NCBI RefSeq assembly: GCF_958450345.1
Contig: NC_088780.1
Location: forward strand, 47,918,033-47,982,032
Source of the DNA: Calliphora vicina
Taxonomy: Eukaryota; Arthropoda; Insecta; Diptera; Calliphoridae
Length of the DNA: 64,000 bases
Direction: 5' to 3'
The notes beneath the pieces were generated by a model that saw only the letters and a program-made list of their open reading frames with translations, was not told the origin of the DNA and searched no databases. How positions within the stretch are numbered: position 1 is the first letter of the stretch; every line of letters begins with the position of its first letter. Positions 54,440 through 64,000 of this stretch are shown piece after piece. The position numbers and the translations under genes are program-made.

Positions 54440-54760
54440 CAGCCGCCTTTTTTCCACAAAATAATAAAAACATTAAGAAGAAGAATAGTTTTATTACAGA
54501 GCATACATTTTGTAGCTAAAAGTCAACTGGGATTAGCCGCCGAACTTTTTTTTAAAAAAGCCGTCGTCGTTGAATACAAATTTTTTTATTTTTTGAATGA
54601 ATTTAAGAAATTAAAAACGGTTTGTGGTATTTTGATACTTCTGTAGTTTAGAAACATGAATTTTGTGAATAACTACTATACCACAATTTAAAAACATCCC
54701 ATTGATAAAAACGATTATGCCGCCGATACATTATTAATCAGCTGCCGCCACTCACTTGTT
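54440..54760. repeat. GCCGCC-motif cluster upstream of the tnp2-like gene
   Basis: GCCGCC occurs at about 54443, 54536, 54719 and 54744, with AGCCGTCGTCG near 54558, in otherwise very AT-rich sequence. The cluster may be a promoter-side subterminal repeat region of the element. Confidence 0.45.
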
Positions 54761-56395
54761 CTTAACAATTTTTTTCTTTTAGCGTTTGAGCAATCGAAAT
54801 ATTTTCATTTTGTTAGAACTCCTCATCTGAGATAAAATCAATTTCGTTTGAAGATGATTTTAATTGATTTAACTTACGAAAAAATATGATGAAAAATTGG
54901 TTTCCAAAGAAAACCAAAAATACCGCTTTTTTATTTATGTACTATATTGTAGCAGGCGTTGAGCTTAACAACTTTGCTGAATACCAAATTACGATATTCA
55001 GACAGTAGAATGTAGAATGTCGAAATGCATGAAAAAGTCACACAAAAATTACAATTTCCCTTATTTAATAAAGAAAAACGTGACTTGGAAAATTCCTACC
55101 AATAGAAATCCTCGTTTGGCATTTCTATTGGTAGGTCTGAAGTTAGTACATCGAATACAAGTTTGTATTTCATAAAACTTACTTAAAACCAATTCATAAA
55201 AGGTTTTAAGATGATTTTAACATAATAATTTTGTATGATAAAACCTGATTTTAAAAACCAGTTTAGAAAATTCCGATTTATTACCACTTTTTTGCAATTT
55301 ACCCCACTGTGCGGCATTTGCCATTTTATGCGTTTTATGAAATTGTTGTTGTGGAAATAATCAAAAAAAAAAAAATAAAGCAACAACAATGAAACGGTAG
55401 CAATTTTACTTTTTCCAAGTATGTCGCTTAACTCTTTTGATTTTAGGCGTTTCGTTTTGTCAAAAAAACCATAATGTAACAAACTGCAGCAACAACCAAC
55501 AACCAACAACAACAACTTCTTTATGACTGTGCGTGTTTTACTAAAGGATTTCTGTTGTGTGTAGGATTTTATTTATTTTTCAAGTTTCACGAATTTTATT
55601 ATATTGAAATCTGCAAATACAATTTTCAGCACATAATATTCTGAAATAGTGTAATGCATATAAAGTGCTTCATTAACACATTTTTTTAAATATTTCATTA
55701 CTTAACTATTGAGGTTTTTTCCATCTGGTTAAAAGGCTCCGACTATTCAAATCTAGTTAGGGACATAATGTAAATATGTGTTTTTTTTTGGAGAATTCAT
55801 TAACTAAATTATGTCATTTAAGCAATTTCTGTTCACATTTATCTGCAATATATAAAATTATCGTATGCTATTATTCCACAGATTTCTGATTACGATGGCG
55901 TCATTAGTTTTTTTCTAGCAAATATACATATATAGTGACATTTAGTCCGACCCTCTAAGGACCGACCCTCTAAACCTATAAATATTTGTCTGGATTATTA
56001 ATTTACATACAAATCTATTTCACTTGAGTATTATTCGGCTCAACTGCTTTAGTTATGTATGAAAAGCTGGATGATTGTAAAACGATTAAACTATCTGAGC
56101 CGAAACAAATTATCAATATTTTGTTACTCAGAATAATTTAATATGCAAAGAAAAGGAATGAAGAAATAAAACAAAGCTATTAAGATTTTTTCTTTGTTTT
56201 TATTAAATTATAAAGATTATGAATTCTTATCAAAGTTAGGAAAACGGACATTCGACTTCAATAGAAATAAATTATTTTTTAAATTTTTTTTTGGGACGTT
56301 TTGGTCTGCGACAAATATTTTGGTGTGTTACAAACGGAATGATAAAAACAATTACTACCATCTTTTTTGGATGGTGGGTATAAACTTTTAATACG
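54761..56395. other. No gene recognised
   Basis: Contains a perfect 15-bp hairpin at 55095-55135. The 110-codon minus frame at 55183-55515 is low complexity. GTTACAAACGGAATGATA near 56330 is a small match to DINE family B. Confidence 0.35.
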
Positions 56396-56399
56396 GGTC

Positions 56400-57640
56400 C
56401 CTCACAGGTCCTTCCAAAGAAAATCCCTAACGGTATACTTGTACCTCCAGTGCTACGCTCCCACTGAATTAGCTGACTAAGGAGAAATGAATATCTGATG
56501 ACACCTGGAATCTCATTAGAAACAGAAATGATATAAAATCACAATTAAGCACTGCAAGGACCCGAAGGGAGAAGTCTAGATTCCAATACAATTATAATTT
56601 AATCGACAAAGTAGTTAAAAGTAGTGCTCGGACAGACAAACATCGATAGATAGAGGGACTTACGGCAGGGGCGCAAGCAGCCGAAAATAACTTGTAAAAA
56701 ATCGTGACTTGTACAAAATCACCAGGAAACTTAAAAACCGAAAATCCTTATCATCTAAACCTTTGAAAAACCACAACGAAAACCTTATAACCTCAAAATT
56801 CGCCGAACTTGATATCTTTGTACAAAAATACTCTGGTATACTGTCAGTGAATAAAAATTGGAGAGGCATAACACTTCTAAGCATGATCAACAAAGTCATT
56901 GCAAACATCGTCCAATTGATTATCTGTTTAACTTGAACAAGAATTCAGGTGTGAACAGGCAGGATTTAGATCACAAAAATCATGCATAGATCATATTAAT
57001 AGCCTTTGAGATATAATCGAACAATCTATAGAATATAGATCGCCTCTCTACCTTGTATTTATCGATTTTGAAAAGGTTTTCCACACACTTTCCCACCCTG
57101 CCATTTGAAATGCTCTTGCCTCTAAAGATGTACCTAGATACTACATGAGAACTTTCTAAGTGATATGGTGAACGTAAGAGCATCATCTTTACTCTTCAAC
57201 GTAGTTTTAAATATAGTAATGAGGAACACAATGTGTAACAGAAGAGGGATCACGTGTGTTTTAAATGGCCGTCTTTCCGATTTTGACTACGCAAATGACA
57301 TTTGCCTACTCGCTCTAGGTGATCTTAACACATTGCAAGTTTATATCAACAGAAGAATACTGCGAATCTTTTGACACTAGTAAAAGTTGAAATACTAAAA
57401 CGAATGTGGGGATGGATATGACATGCATAACCCCGCTCTCCTAATTATATCACCCACAATACCATAGACTGGAACCCTAAGGGAACTAGACGAGTCCAAC
57501 GCCCTGCTCTCACTTGGCGCAGACAACTAACTCTAGAAATTACCAAAACAGGGAAAAGCTGGTGTGAAATCAAGAACATATCATCAATAAGAATTAAATG
57601 GGGAAATTCGATGAAGCCCTATTCTCCTTATAGGATCCAC
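56400..57640 (+). pseudogene. RTE-type LINE, reverse transcriptase remnant
   Basis: Plus strand, several frames: YSGILSVNKNWRGITLLSM (56830-56885), INKVIANIVQL, EQAGFRSQKSCIDHINSL (56955-57005), IEQSIEYRSPLYLVFIDFEK (57020-57075, motif A with catalytic Asp), DVPRYYMRTF, RRGITCVLNGRLSDFDYAND (57245-57300, YADD changed to YAND), then KRMWGWI-HA and DWNPKGTRRVQRPALTWRRQ (57400-57520), KSWCEIKNISSIRIKWGN (57555-57605). This is the standard order for RTE-clade ORF2 proteins, ending in the DWNPxGKRRxGRPxxTWRR tail. Stops, frameshifts and loss of motif B make it dead. Confidence 0.88.
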
Positions 57641-57697
57641 AGGAACCGTTATAGTTTTATATACCCTATTGGCAATTTTTGGGATTTATATATTAAA

Positions 57698-57890
57698 CTA
57701 GCTGTCCCGGCAAACGTTGTTCTGCCATAGCTCACACAAAGTTTGAAGACTCCCACTATAATAGTACTCCAGATATGCAATAAGATATTTTTACGTTGTG
57801 AATCTAAACCATCCAGGGACCCACTCAAACATACACAACAAATTTCATCGAAATCGGCCCAGCCGTACAGAAGAATTATATATATAAAGA
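57698..57890 (-). mobile_element. Mini-Helitron, 193 bp, both termini
   Basis: On the minus strand it starts TCTTTATATATATAATTC after an A (57891) and ends GTTTGCCGGGACAGCTAG followed by T. 5'-TC, CTAG-3' and A/T insertion are Helitron features; the end resembles that of the Helitron at 24081-27545 (GTTCAGCTAG). Contains AATTTCATCGAAATCGGCCC-type sequence widespread in insect repeats. Confidence 0.75.
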
Positions 57891-58282
57891 TAAGCAACAT
57901 TCTTTTATATATAACACCGTCCGACAAATAGAGAAAAAATTCGTTAGACACGAACCGGATGATATACATCTGAAACTATAAATTTAATGGAGAAAAACTG
58001 TATTTTCGTGATCCTCTGTCCTTTTTTAAGGACTTCAAAGTTTCAAAGAAGTACATTTTTCAAAAAATATTTAAAAATACTCTTGCTATTCCAACAATGA
58101 CAAATTGTATGTCAAATGAACAAGAAGAGTTGTGAAATATTTCGTATGGTCTTTATTTTATCCTGCAAGAATCAAAAATGTTCTTTAAAATGTTTATCCT
58201 TTAATATCCTTTAAGATTGCCAATAAATTCCTTTTAAAAAAATAATGCGTTAAAGACCCAAATATTTTATACTAACCCCCAG

Positions 58283-58395
58283 TAACACGAAGTCTGGTTA
58301 TGTTTTAACTAATAGTTATACTGACAGTTTTCATACAAAAATAATTTTAACCGACAGTATAACTATTAGTTAAGGCATAACCAGACTTCGTGTTA
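58283..58395. mobile_element. Hairpin MITE with about 40-bp arms
   Basis: AACACGAAGTCTGGTTATG at 58284-58302 pairs with its exact complement at 58376-58394, and the pairing continues with TTAACTAATAGTTATACTG against CAGTATAACTATTAGTTAA. The loop is about 35 bp. It is nested in the long inverted-repeat element. Confidence 0.8.
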
Positions 58396-58427
58396 ACGAG
58401 GGTTTTATTAAGAAAAGTGCATGTTTA

Positions 58428-58560
58428 TAAACTACACCACCATAGTGGTACATACAAAAATACTGTCCCAACCTTAAAGGTTACCTATCTGCTCAGGATC
58501 ACTTTCTGAGTCGACTAAGCGATGTCCGTCCGTATGTCCGTCCATCCATGTAAACCTTGT
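58428..58560 (-). mobile_element. DINE-1-like 3' end fragment (A9)
   Basis: ACTACACCACCATAGTGG, ATCACTTTCTGAGTCGACTA, GATGTCCGTCCGTATGTCC and CCATGTAAACCTTGT are in the family A order on the minus strand, strongly degraded. Confidence 0.65.
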
Positions 58561-58942
58561 AATCAAATCTAATATCTAATATTTGGATCTTTAACTCACT
58601 ATTTTTTAAAAAAAAATTATTGGAAATCTAAAAGGATATTCAAGGATAAAAATTTGAAAGGACATTTTTGACATATTTTAATCCTTGCAGGATAAAATAA
58701 AAATAATATGAAATATTTTACAACTCTTCTTGATCATTTGACATTAAATTTGACATAGTAGGATGATCAAAAGTATTTTAAAACATTTTTTTAAAAATGT
58801 ACTCCTCTGAAAATTTGAAGTCCTTTTAAAATAAAACAGGATCATGAAATGAAAAACTGAAACGCAGTTTATCTCCACTTAATTTATTGTTTCAGACGTA
58901 TTTCATCCGGTTCGTGTCTAATATTGAGTGTCGTACGGTGTA

Positions 58943-61342
58943 ATACATACATAATTAAAATTTCTCTAAACCCCATTTAAGGCTAATTTTTCGAGAAAAC
59001 CTAATTACTCTGAGAGCTTGAGTATTTAATAATGTCATAGCAATACAAATTTAATGATATTTCGGACGTTACCAAACAAAAGTATTCCTGGTAAATAACT
59101 TGACCGATTGTCTATACACCCAGAGAAAACACAACTTAAAATCAATAATATCCATATTGAATCAATGAGAAACATTAACGAAAGTCTAGTAATGTGAAAA
59201 TTCCTTCTATAAAGTATTTCAAAGATCGGTACAGTATGACTTTTCACTTGGTGAATATTTCAAAATATGCCTTTTATATCAACTCGAAATATTCACATTT
59301 AAATTCACACTAATTCTTATACATAATAGCGTTAATTCTAAAAACACTATGATTACGATTACGAGGACATCCTGTTTAACAACATATTTTTTTTAATTAT
59401 TTTCTCACTTCTACATAAAGTTGTTAAATCTACGCAACATTTTCAATTTTTACGCAAATTGCAATTTAATAGCATTTAATTTATTCTTAATTAAAGGTTT
59501 CATTTTTAACAGCCATCACAATGACTAACTAAAACAACAAAATACAAATTATATTGCTAACACGTACTTTTAAATACGCACACATTCGTACGTATGAATA
59601 GACGGACAAGTTAGTTATTATTTCTGAACCAGTTTTAAAGTTACATAACAAGGTTAAAAACACATATCGAGCTTAAACTAAAGTAGAACACTAGCAACCA
59701 CAACACAAAACAAGGTTAAAGCCCTATAACGAAATAAAGCAAAAAACTGAACAAAAAACACAAAACAAAAAGGATTTTAAATATAATTATAACACGCATA
59801 GATGGTGTGTATTACAAAATAAATATTGTGCAATCAATCAAAATTAAATTATATGAAACGCCTTTTAAAATGAAAATTATTAAAAATAAAAATAGCTTTA
59901 ATTTTAGATTAAATGCCAACATAAACCAGAATTTAAACATTTGTTTTAACTAGAATATTCCAGAATATTTACAAGAAATATTAAAACTGAAACAAAAGAT
60001 TTAAGTCAGAAACCTATTTTTTTTATTTATATGAAAATTAACATTCTTCTTTGTCCACATTGTTAACGGTAACAAGAAAATTACTTAATAACTTTATGTG
60101 TGATTATTTTTAATAAATTAAATCAAGTCAGGAATTACAAAACAAAATTTATGCAAAACGGTTAAAAGAAACCCTTAAGTCACATACTTACCACAATATT
60201 TTCGTGCTTGTCAGTGTCCGCAAGAAAAATCCTCACATACTCTTAATGTGCTGCAGCACTTAAGCTAAAGGGCAGGAACACCAATCAACATGTTGCCGTA
60301 ATAAAGTAAGTCAAGCAGCATTTTGTCCATGCAAAATTTAAATAATTTATGTTGCCAAAAAAATAAAAGAAAACAAAACACAGCCTTATAATTTTGAACA
60401 TACAATATATTCAAAATATATTTATTACATGAAAGAACTTTAACAAATTATACATTTTATGCTGAAGCCAAAGAAGCAAAAAAAGTACAAGATGTTTATG
60501 AGTAACTTAAATCAATTGTGGTCACCATTATGTTTGGCTTGATATTGACGGCAGCAGCAAAACAAAACCTACTAAAAATAATTCTGTAAGTGGAAGTAGT
60601 CGTATATAAAATGCACTACTTACATTGATTGATTGCATATTCACTACAAACATTTTTAAAATAAAGAAATTAATTAATACTTATTAATACTACTTATCTT
60701 ATTTACGACAATCGACTTAATTAATATCACTGTCGATCGAGATCACAACATCTTCTTCATTGAAATCTCCAGAGCAGCATACATCAGCCACAGAGAGAGT
60801 TACAACTGATACTACATATTGAGCTCTTAGACCCAATGAAGAGGATTGAAGTGGTCTCAAGAATAATGGATAAAGTCAGGTGAAATAACTTACCACGAAT
60901 TCTGCTCTATATCGCTTTAGATCAGGGATAAACAAGTTGATACGATTGTTCTCCCGCGATTTTGTTTGTGTATAACAGAATTTTCCATAGAAAATGATAT
61001 ATGATAATGAATTTTTTACAGACGATATTAGGAAAATTTTTCCATTTTTAGCCAAAATTCAAAATTTAATTTTTTGCAAAATACCTGTAAATCTGTTAAA
61101 AGTCTTTAACGAGTTTTAAATGAGTTAGTAAAAAACGACCGAGAGCAGTAAATTATGTGTCAACTTCAGATAAAAGTTGATAGTTTTGAAAAATTTTAAA
61201 ATGCTAAAAAAGTCGAGCGTGATTTCTTTATTAACATAGAGTGAAATGTTTTTGAATTCGTCTGTTAGATTCGTTAAGTCAGGAAGAATTATATTTTGAC
61301 TAACATACAAACAAATTATATCATTTGCTACATATAACATTA
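58943..61342. other. No gene recognised
   Basis: AT-rich; short frames only. No supported element ends. Confidence 0.4.
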
Positions 61343-62644
61343 TAAGGAGTGAGATCGAAAAATTCTTAACACACGTTTTTCATTACATTTTTTAACCCAA
61401 GTATTATTTGAATTTTTTTTTGATCAAGTTACCTTTGAAAAACATGTCAGTTATTATGTGTAATGTCAATTATATTAATTTTTTTGTTAATCTGATTAAA
61501 ATGAGTGACCAGAAAAAAGTGCGTACTGAAATTATTAAATATTTTCAACAAAACCCAACTTGGTCTTACAAAAAGTTGGCCAAGCATACAAAGGTCTGCC
61601 GTCAAACTGTTTCCAATGTTATTAAACAGTACCGGGAGAACTTGTCAGTTGATAGAAAACCTGGTTCAGGTAGAAGGAATGGTCCACATGATGTTTCTAA
61701 AGCCAAAAAAATAGAACGCATTTTCAAAAGAGCTCCCAACACATCCGGTAGGAAAGCAGCCCGGTTAGCTCAGTGCTCGGACTATTTGGTACGAAAAGTT
61801 AAAGCTAATGCAGGTTTAAAAACATACAAGGCTCAAAAAGTTCCTGACAGGAACGCTACTAAAAATTTAGAGGCCAAAAACAGAGCACGGAAATTGAAGT
61901 CAAGTTTTATAAAAAAATATTCTTGCTGCATAATGGATGACGAAACGTATGTTCTGGCAGATTTTTCGCAACTTCCAGGTCAAAAATTTTATGTTGCTGA
62001 TGCTCGAGGGAATGTTGAAGAAAAGTTTAGGACCCAAAAGCAGACAAAATTTCCCAGAAAGTTCTTGGTATGGCAAGCAATATGCAGTTGCGGCAAAAGA
62101 AGCCACTCATTTGTTACAACGGGCTCTATAAATACCGAAATTTACATCAAGGAATGTTTACAAAAAAGGCTGCTTCAATTCATAAGACTTCATAATGTGT
62201 CCACTTATTTTTGGCCTGACTTGGCATCCTGTCACTATGGCAAACAAGCCCTTGAGTGGTACAAGAACAATAATGTGGTATTTGTACCAAGAGAGGCAAA
62301 TCCTCCAAACTGCCCGGAGCTAAGGCCAGTGGAGAGATATTGGGCTCTTGTTAAAAGAGAATTGAAGAGTACAAAAAAGGTGTCCAAAAGTGTGGTAGAT
62401 TTTAAACGGAGATGGACTACATGTTCGAGCAAAGTGACAGAAAGCACTATAAAAACGTTAATGGAAGGGTTTCCGAAAAAGGTTCAAAATTTCATCACTA
62501 GTGATTAAAACTATAAAAATAATTTTTTTTGTAAATTGTAATAATAATTTCAATCAAATAAAAAAAAAATTAAAGCTGTAAGTTTAGTGGTTTCTTTTTT
62601 ATAAACATATATGTATGTTAAGAATTTTTCGATCTCACTCCTTA
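61343..62644 (+). mobile_element. Complete Tc1-like (DD37E) transposon
   Basis: Terminal inverted repeats of 29 bp including TA, identical on both sides: TAAGGAGTGAGATCGAAAAA... at 61343-61371 and its exact complement at 62616-62644. TA at both outer ends fits the TA duplication of Tc1/mariner elements. Total 1302 bp with one uninterrupted transposase. All parts needed for a self-mobile Tc1-like element are visible. Confidence 0.92.
61501..62508 (+). CDS. Tc1-like transposase, DD37E type, apparently intact
   Basis: 335 codons from ATG 61501; I prefer this start to the in-frame ATG at 61408 because relatives at 5821 begin at the equivalent place (MDSDKN versus MSDQKK). It would bind the terminal repeats and catalyse cut-and-paste at TA. 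Residues 1-45: first helix-turn-helix (KKLAKHTKVCRQTVSNV). KPGSGRRNG (53-61) is in the GRPR-linker position. 65-140: second DNA-binding part. Catalytic residues D147 (IMDDETY), D240 (YFWPD) and E278 (PELRPVERYW), with exactly 37 residues between D240 and E278, so DD37E rather than the DD34E of classical Tc1. No stops or shifts. Polyadenylation-like AATAAA lies at about 62556. Confidence 0.93.
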   Translation: MSDQKKVRTEIIKYFQQNPTWSYKKLAKHTKVCRQTVSNVIKQYRENLSVDRKPGSGRRNGPHDVSKAKKIERIFKRAPNTSGRKAARLAQCSDYLVRKVKANAGLKTYKAQKVPDRNATKNLEAKNRARKLKSSFIKKYSCCIMDDETYVLADFSQLPGQKFYVADARGNVEEKFRTQKQTKFPRKFLVWQAICSCGKRSHSFVTTGSINTEIYIKECLQKRLLQFIRLHNVSTYFWPDLASCHYGKQALEWYKNNNVVFVPREANPPNCPELRPVERYWALVKRELKSTKKVSKSVVDFKRRWTTCSSKVTESTIKTLMEGFPKKVQNFITSD

Positions 62645-64000
62645 GCTGCTCTAGACGAATATTAATATTTCTGCAAATAATTGCAATTTTCTAAAAATAA
62701 AATTTTCTAACCTGCCATATTAAGAATTATTTACTATATTGAGAGCTAAATATAGCGAATCTGTCAAAACGGCCGCTATTTATGCTATTTTTTTTATATA
62801 TTGCTGGATGTCATTGTTTCAAAAACTTTAAATAATAAAATATGATAATAAACGTAAAAAGCTACTTTTCTCTCAATTAATATTTTGCTAAAAATCTGAA
62901 AGAACGATAAAACCAAAAAAAAAAATACATCGAGAGTGAGTGAAAGTAAAGTGCTAAGCCAGTCAGTCTTCAAAATTTCAAATAAATAAACCGTTTACCC
63001 GTTTGGTTTTAATTAATTATGGCCACAAAAATAGTGGAAATTTCCTATATTTACTAGGCTATTATTAATATTTCATTATTATTTTGATACCAAATGCATC
63101 ACTGCTTCAGAGTAATGTGTTGTTGTCATCTCCTTCTTCATGGCTTACAACTTGAAAGATAGAGATCTTATTTTTGAGCAAGATAATACAAGTAAGAGCT
63201 CTGTAATGATTATGTTCCGCATAACTGGCGGACTTAAAGCCTCAAAATAAATTCTAGCGCTCAGAGTGGAGGAAATTGTTAACTCGATATGTATTATGCA
63301 ACCAGACAGGAAATTAGATCAAATTGTTATAATTGAAACGACAGCCATATCCTCAGAAATTAACAATCGATAAGAGCTCATGTGTTCATAATTATTTATG
63401 TAGATCTATCGAACTATTTTTTTAATTTACTAGCTAAACCAAATTAAAGCTCCTGGGACTTAAGCAACAGTATGTTCAATGATCTACCAAAAAAGAAAGC
63501 TCACGAAAAAGTATGTGCTTTATAACAGCTAAACAAATATCGAACAGCAGGTTATTGGTCAGTCATCTCAACGATAGCTTTATAATCCTGAAGTTTGAAG
63601 TTTATATATACTTTATATCATTGATTTCCCCAAAACCAGAATGACTTCAGATTCCTCAGCACCTCTTTAGTAATCAAACGCTTATCTTCGCAATGTACAA
63701 TGCCAAAACTTTAGACGAAGATGTAAACTGTACTGTCGCAGCACAGTAGAAAATTTTGGTAATTTTCAGATCAAAAATCTGTAACATTTGAATGGATGAG
63801 GATTTTTTTTTGATTTTGTTGAAGAGGTGTGACTTTAAGCTTTAATATATACTAGGATCGCCTGGTGGTCAAAATTCGACCACTAATAACGAAAATATAC
63901 AGTTACTTTTGAGTATACACCAAACAATTTTTCACGTTTGAGTACAAATACACGTGTATTTAGATGTGTATAAACATGTTGTTGTTGTTGTTTTTCAAGC
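62645..64000. other. No gene recognised
   Basis: The stretch 63460-63700 has weak resemblance on the plus strand to the start of a LINE reverse transcriptase (DLPKKKAHEK) but not enough to call. The rest is AT-rich. Confidence 0.35.

Larger units (their letters stand above)
57914..58942. mobile_element. Long inverted-repeat element, about 1.03 kb
   Basis: Ends ACACCGTCCGAC and GTCGTACGGTGT. The arms (about 57914-58260 and 58600-58942) share AGACACGAACCGGATGA, CTGAAAC, TTTTAAAGGACTTCAAA-like, TCAAATGAACAAGAAGAGTT-like and TATCCTGCAAG words in opposite orientation. The middle carries a separate hairpin element (58283-58395) and a DINE fragment (58428-58560). Noncoding; class unknown. Confidence 0.7.

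Noticed and set aside
55183..55515. 110-codon minus-strand frame
   Set aside because: Homopolymeric stretches and no recognisable motif; composition artefact.
61758..61775. GGTTAGCTCAGTGCTCGG looks like a tRNA A box
   Set aside because: It lies inside the intact Tc1-like transposase frame (codons for ARLAQCSD), and no B box or cloverleaf follows.
63460..63700. Weak resemblance to the start of a LINE reverse transcriptase
   Set aside because: Only a few residues match and frames change repeatedly; not supportable by eye.

Overview
The window reads as AT-rich nuclear DNA of a higher fly (Diptera, probably a calyptrate such as a blow fly or muscid). I infer this from two abundant DINE-1/INE-1-like repeat families, mariner and Tc1-like copies, hAT, piggyBac-type and Helitron elements, and several non-LTR retrotransposon clades typical of flies. 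I find no host gene exon, rRNA gene, convincing tRNA, CRISPR array or prokaryotic operon. It looks like intergenic or large-intron sequence built of layered transposable elements.

Layout. 0-5 kb: a 5'-truncated Jockey fragment with a target-site duplication, then a decayed LINE on the minus strand. 5-10 kb: a DINE-like copy, then a Tc1-like element split by a DINE-like copy, itself split by a hAT element and a small inverted-repeat element; a decayed mariner follows. 12-15.5 kb: a LINE with an open 512-codon reverse transcriptase frame lies between two pieces of a mariner; a long inverted-repeat element follows. 17.4-19.1 kb: a second Tc1-like copy with a DINE-like insert at the same place as the first. 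20.6-21 kb: a retroposed RNA with poly(A) tail. 24.1-27.5 kb: a Helitron with both termini, whose helicase is interrupted by two adjacent inverted-repeat elements. 29.7-35.7 kb: a decayed RTE-type LINE, partly duplicated as an inverted repeat together with DINE copies; one arm holds a 2.1 kb almost perfect palindrome flanked by an 8-bp duplication (hAT type). 38.7-39.5 kb: a full-length DINE-like copy. 40.1-41.2 kb: another hAT-type element. 43.4-45.1 kb: a LINE with RNase H. 45.1-46 kb: a broken member of an arthropod repeat protein family. 49.4-50.3 kb: a mariner. 50.7 kb: a TTAA-flanked MITE. 51.2-54.4 kb: a two-gene DNA transposon with an open 626-codon tnp2-like transposase and a spliced companion gene. 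56.4-57.6 kb: an RTE-type LINE, then a mini-Helitron and a long inverted-repeat element. 61.3-62.6 kb: an apparently complete Tc1-like element with an open transposase and perfect 29-bp terminal repeats.

The strongest items for follow-up are the two-gene tnp2-like element at 51-54 kb, the intact DD37E Tc1-like element at 61-62 kb, the hAT palindrome at 32.5-34.6 kb, and the pair of Tc1 copies that share one DINE insertion site. All family names rest on motif recognition; no database search was run.
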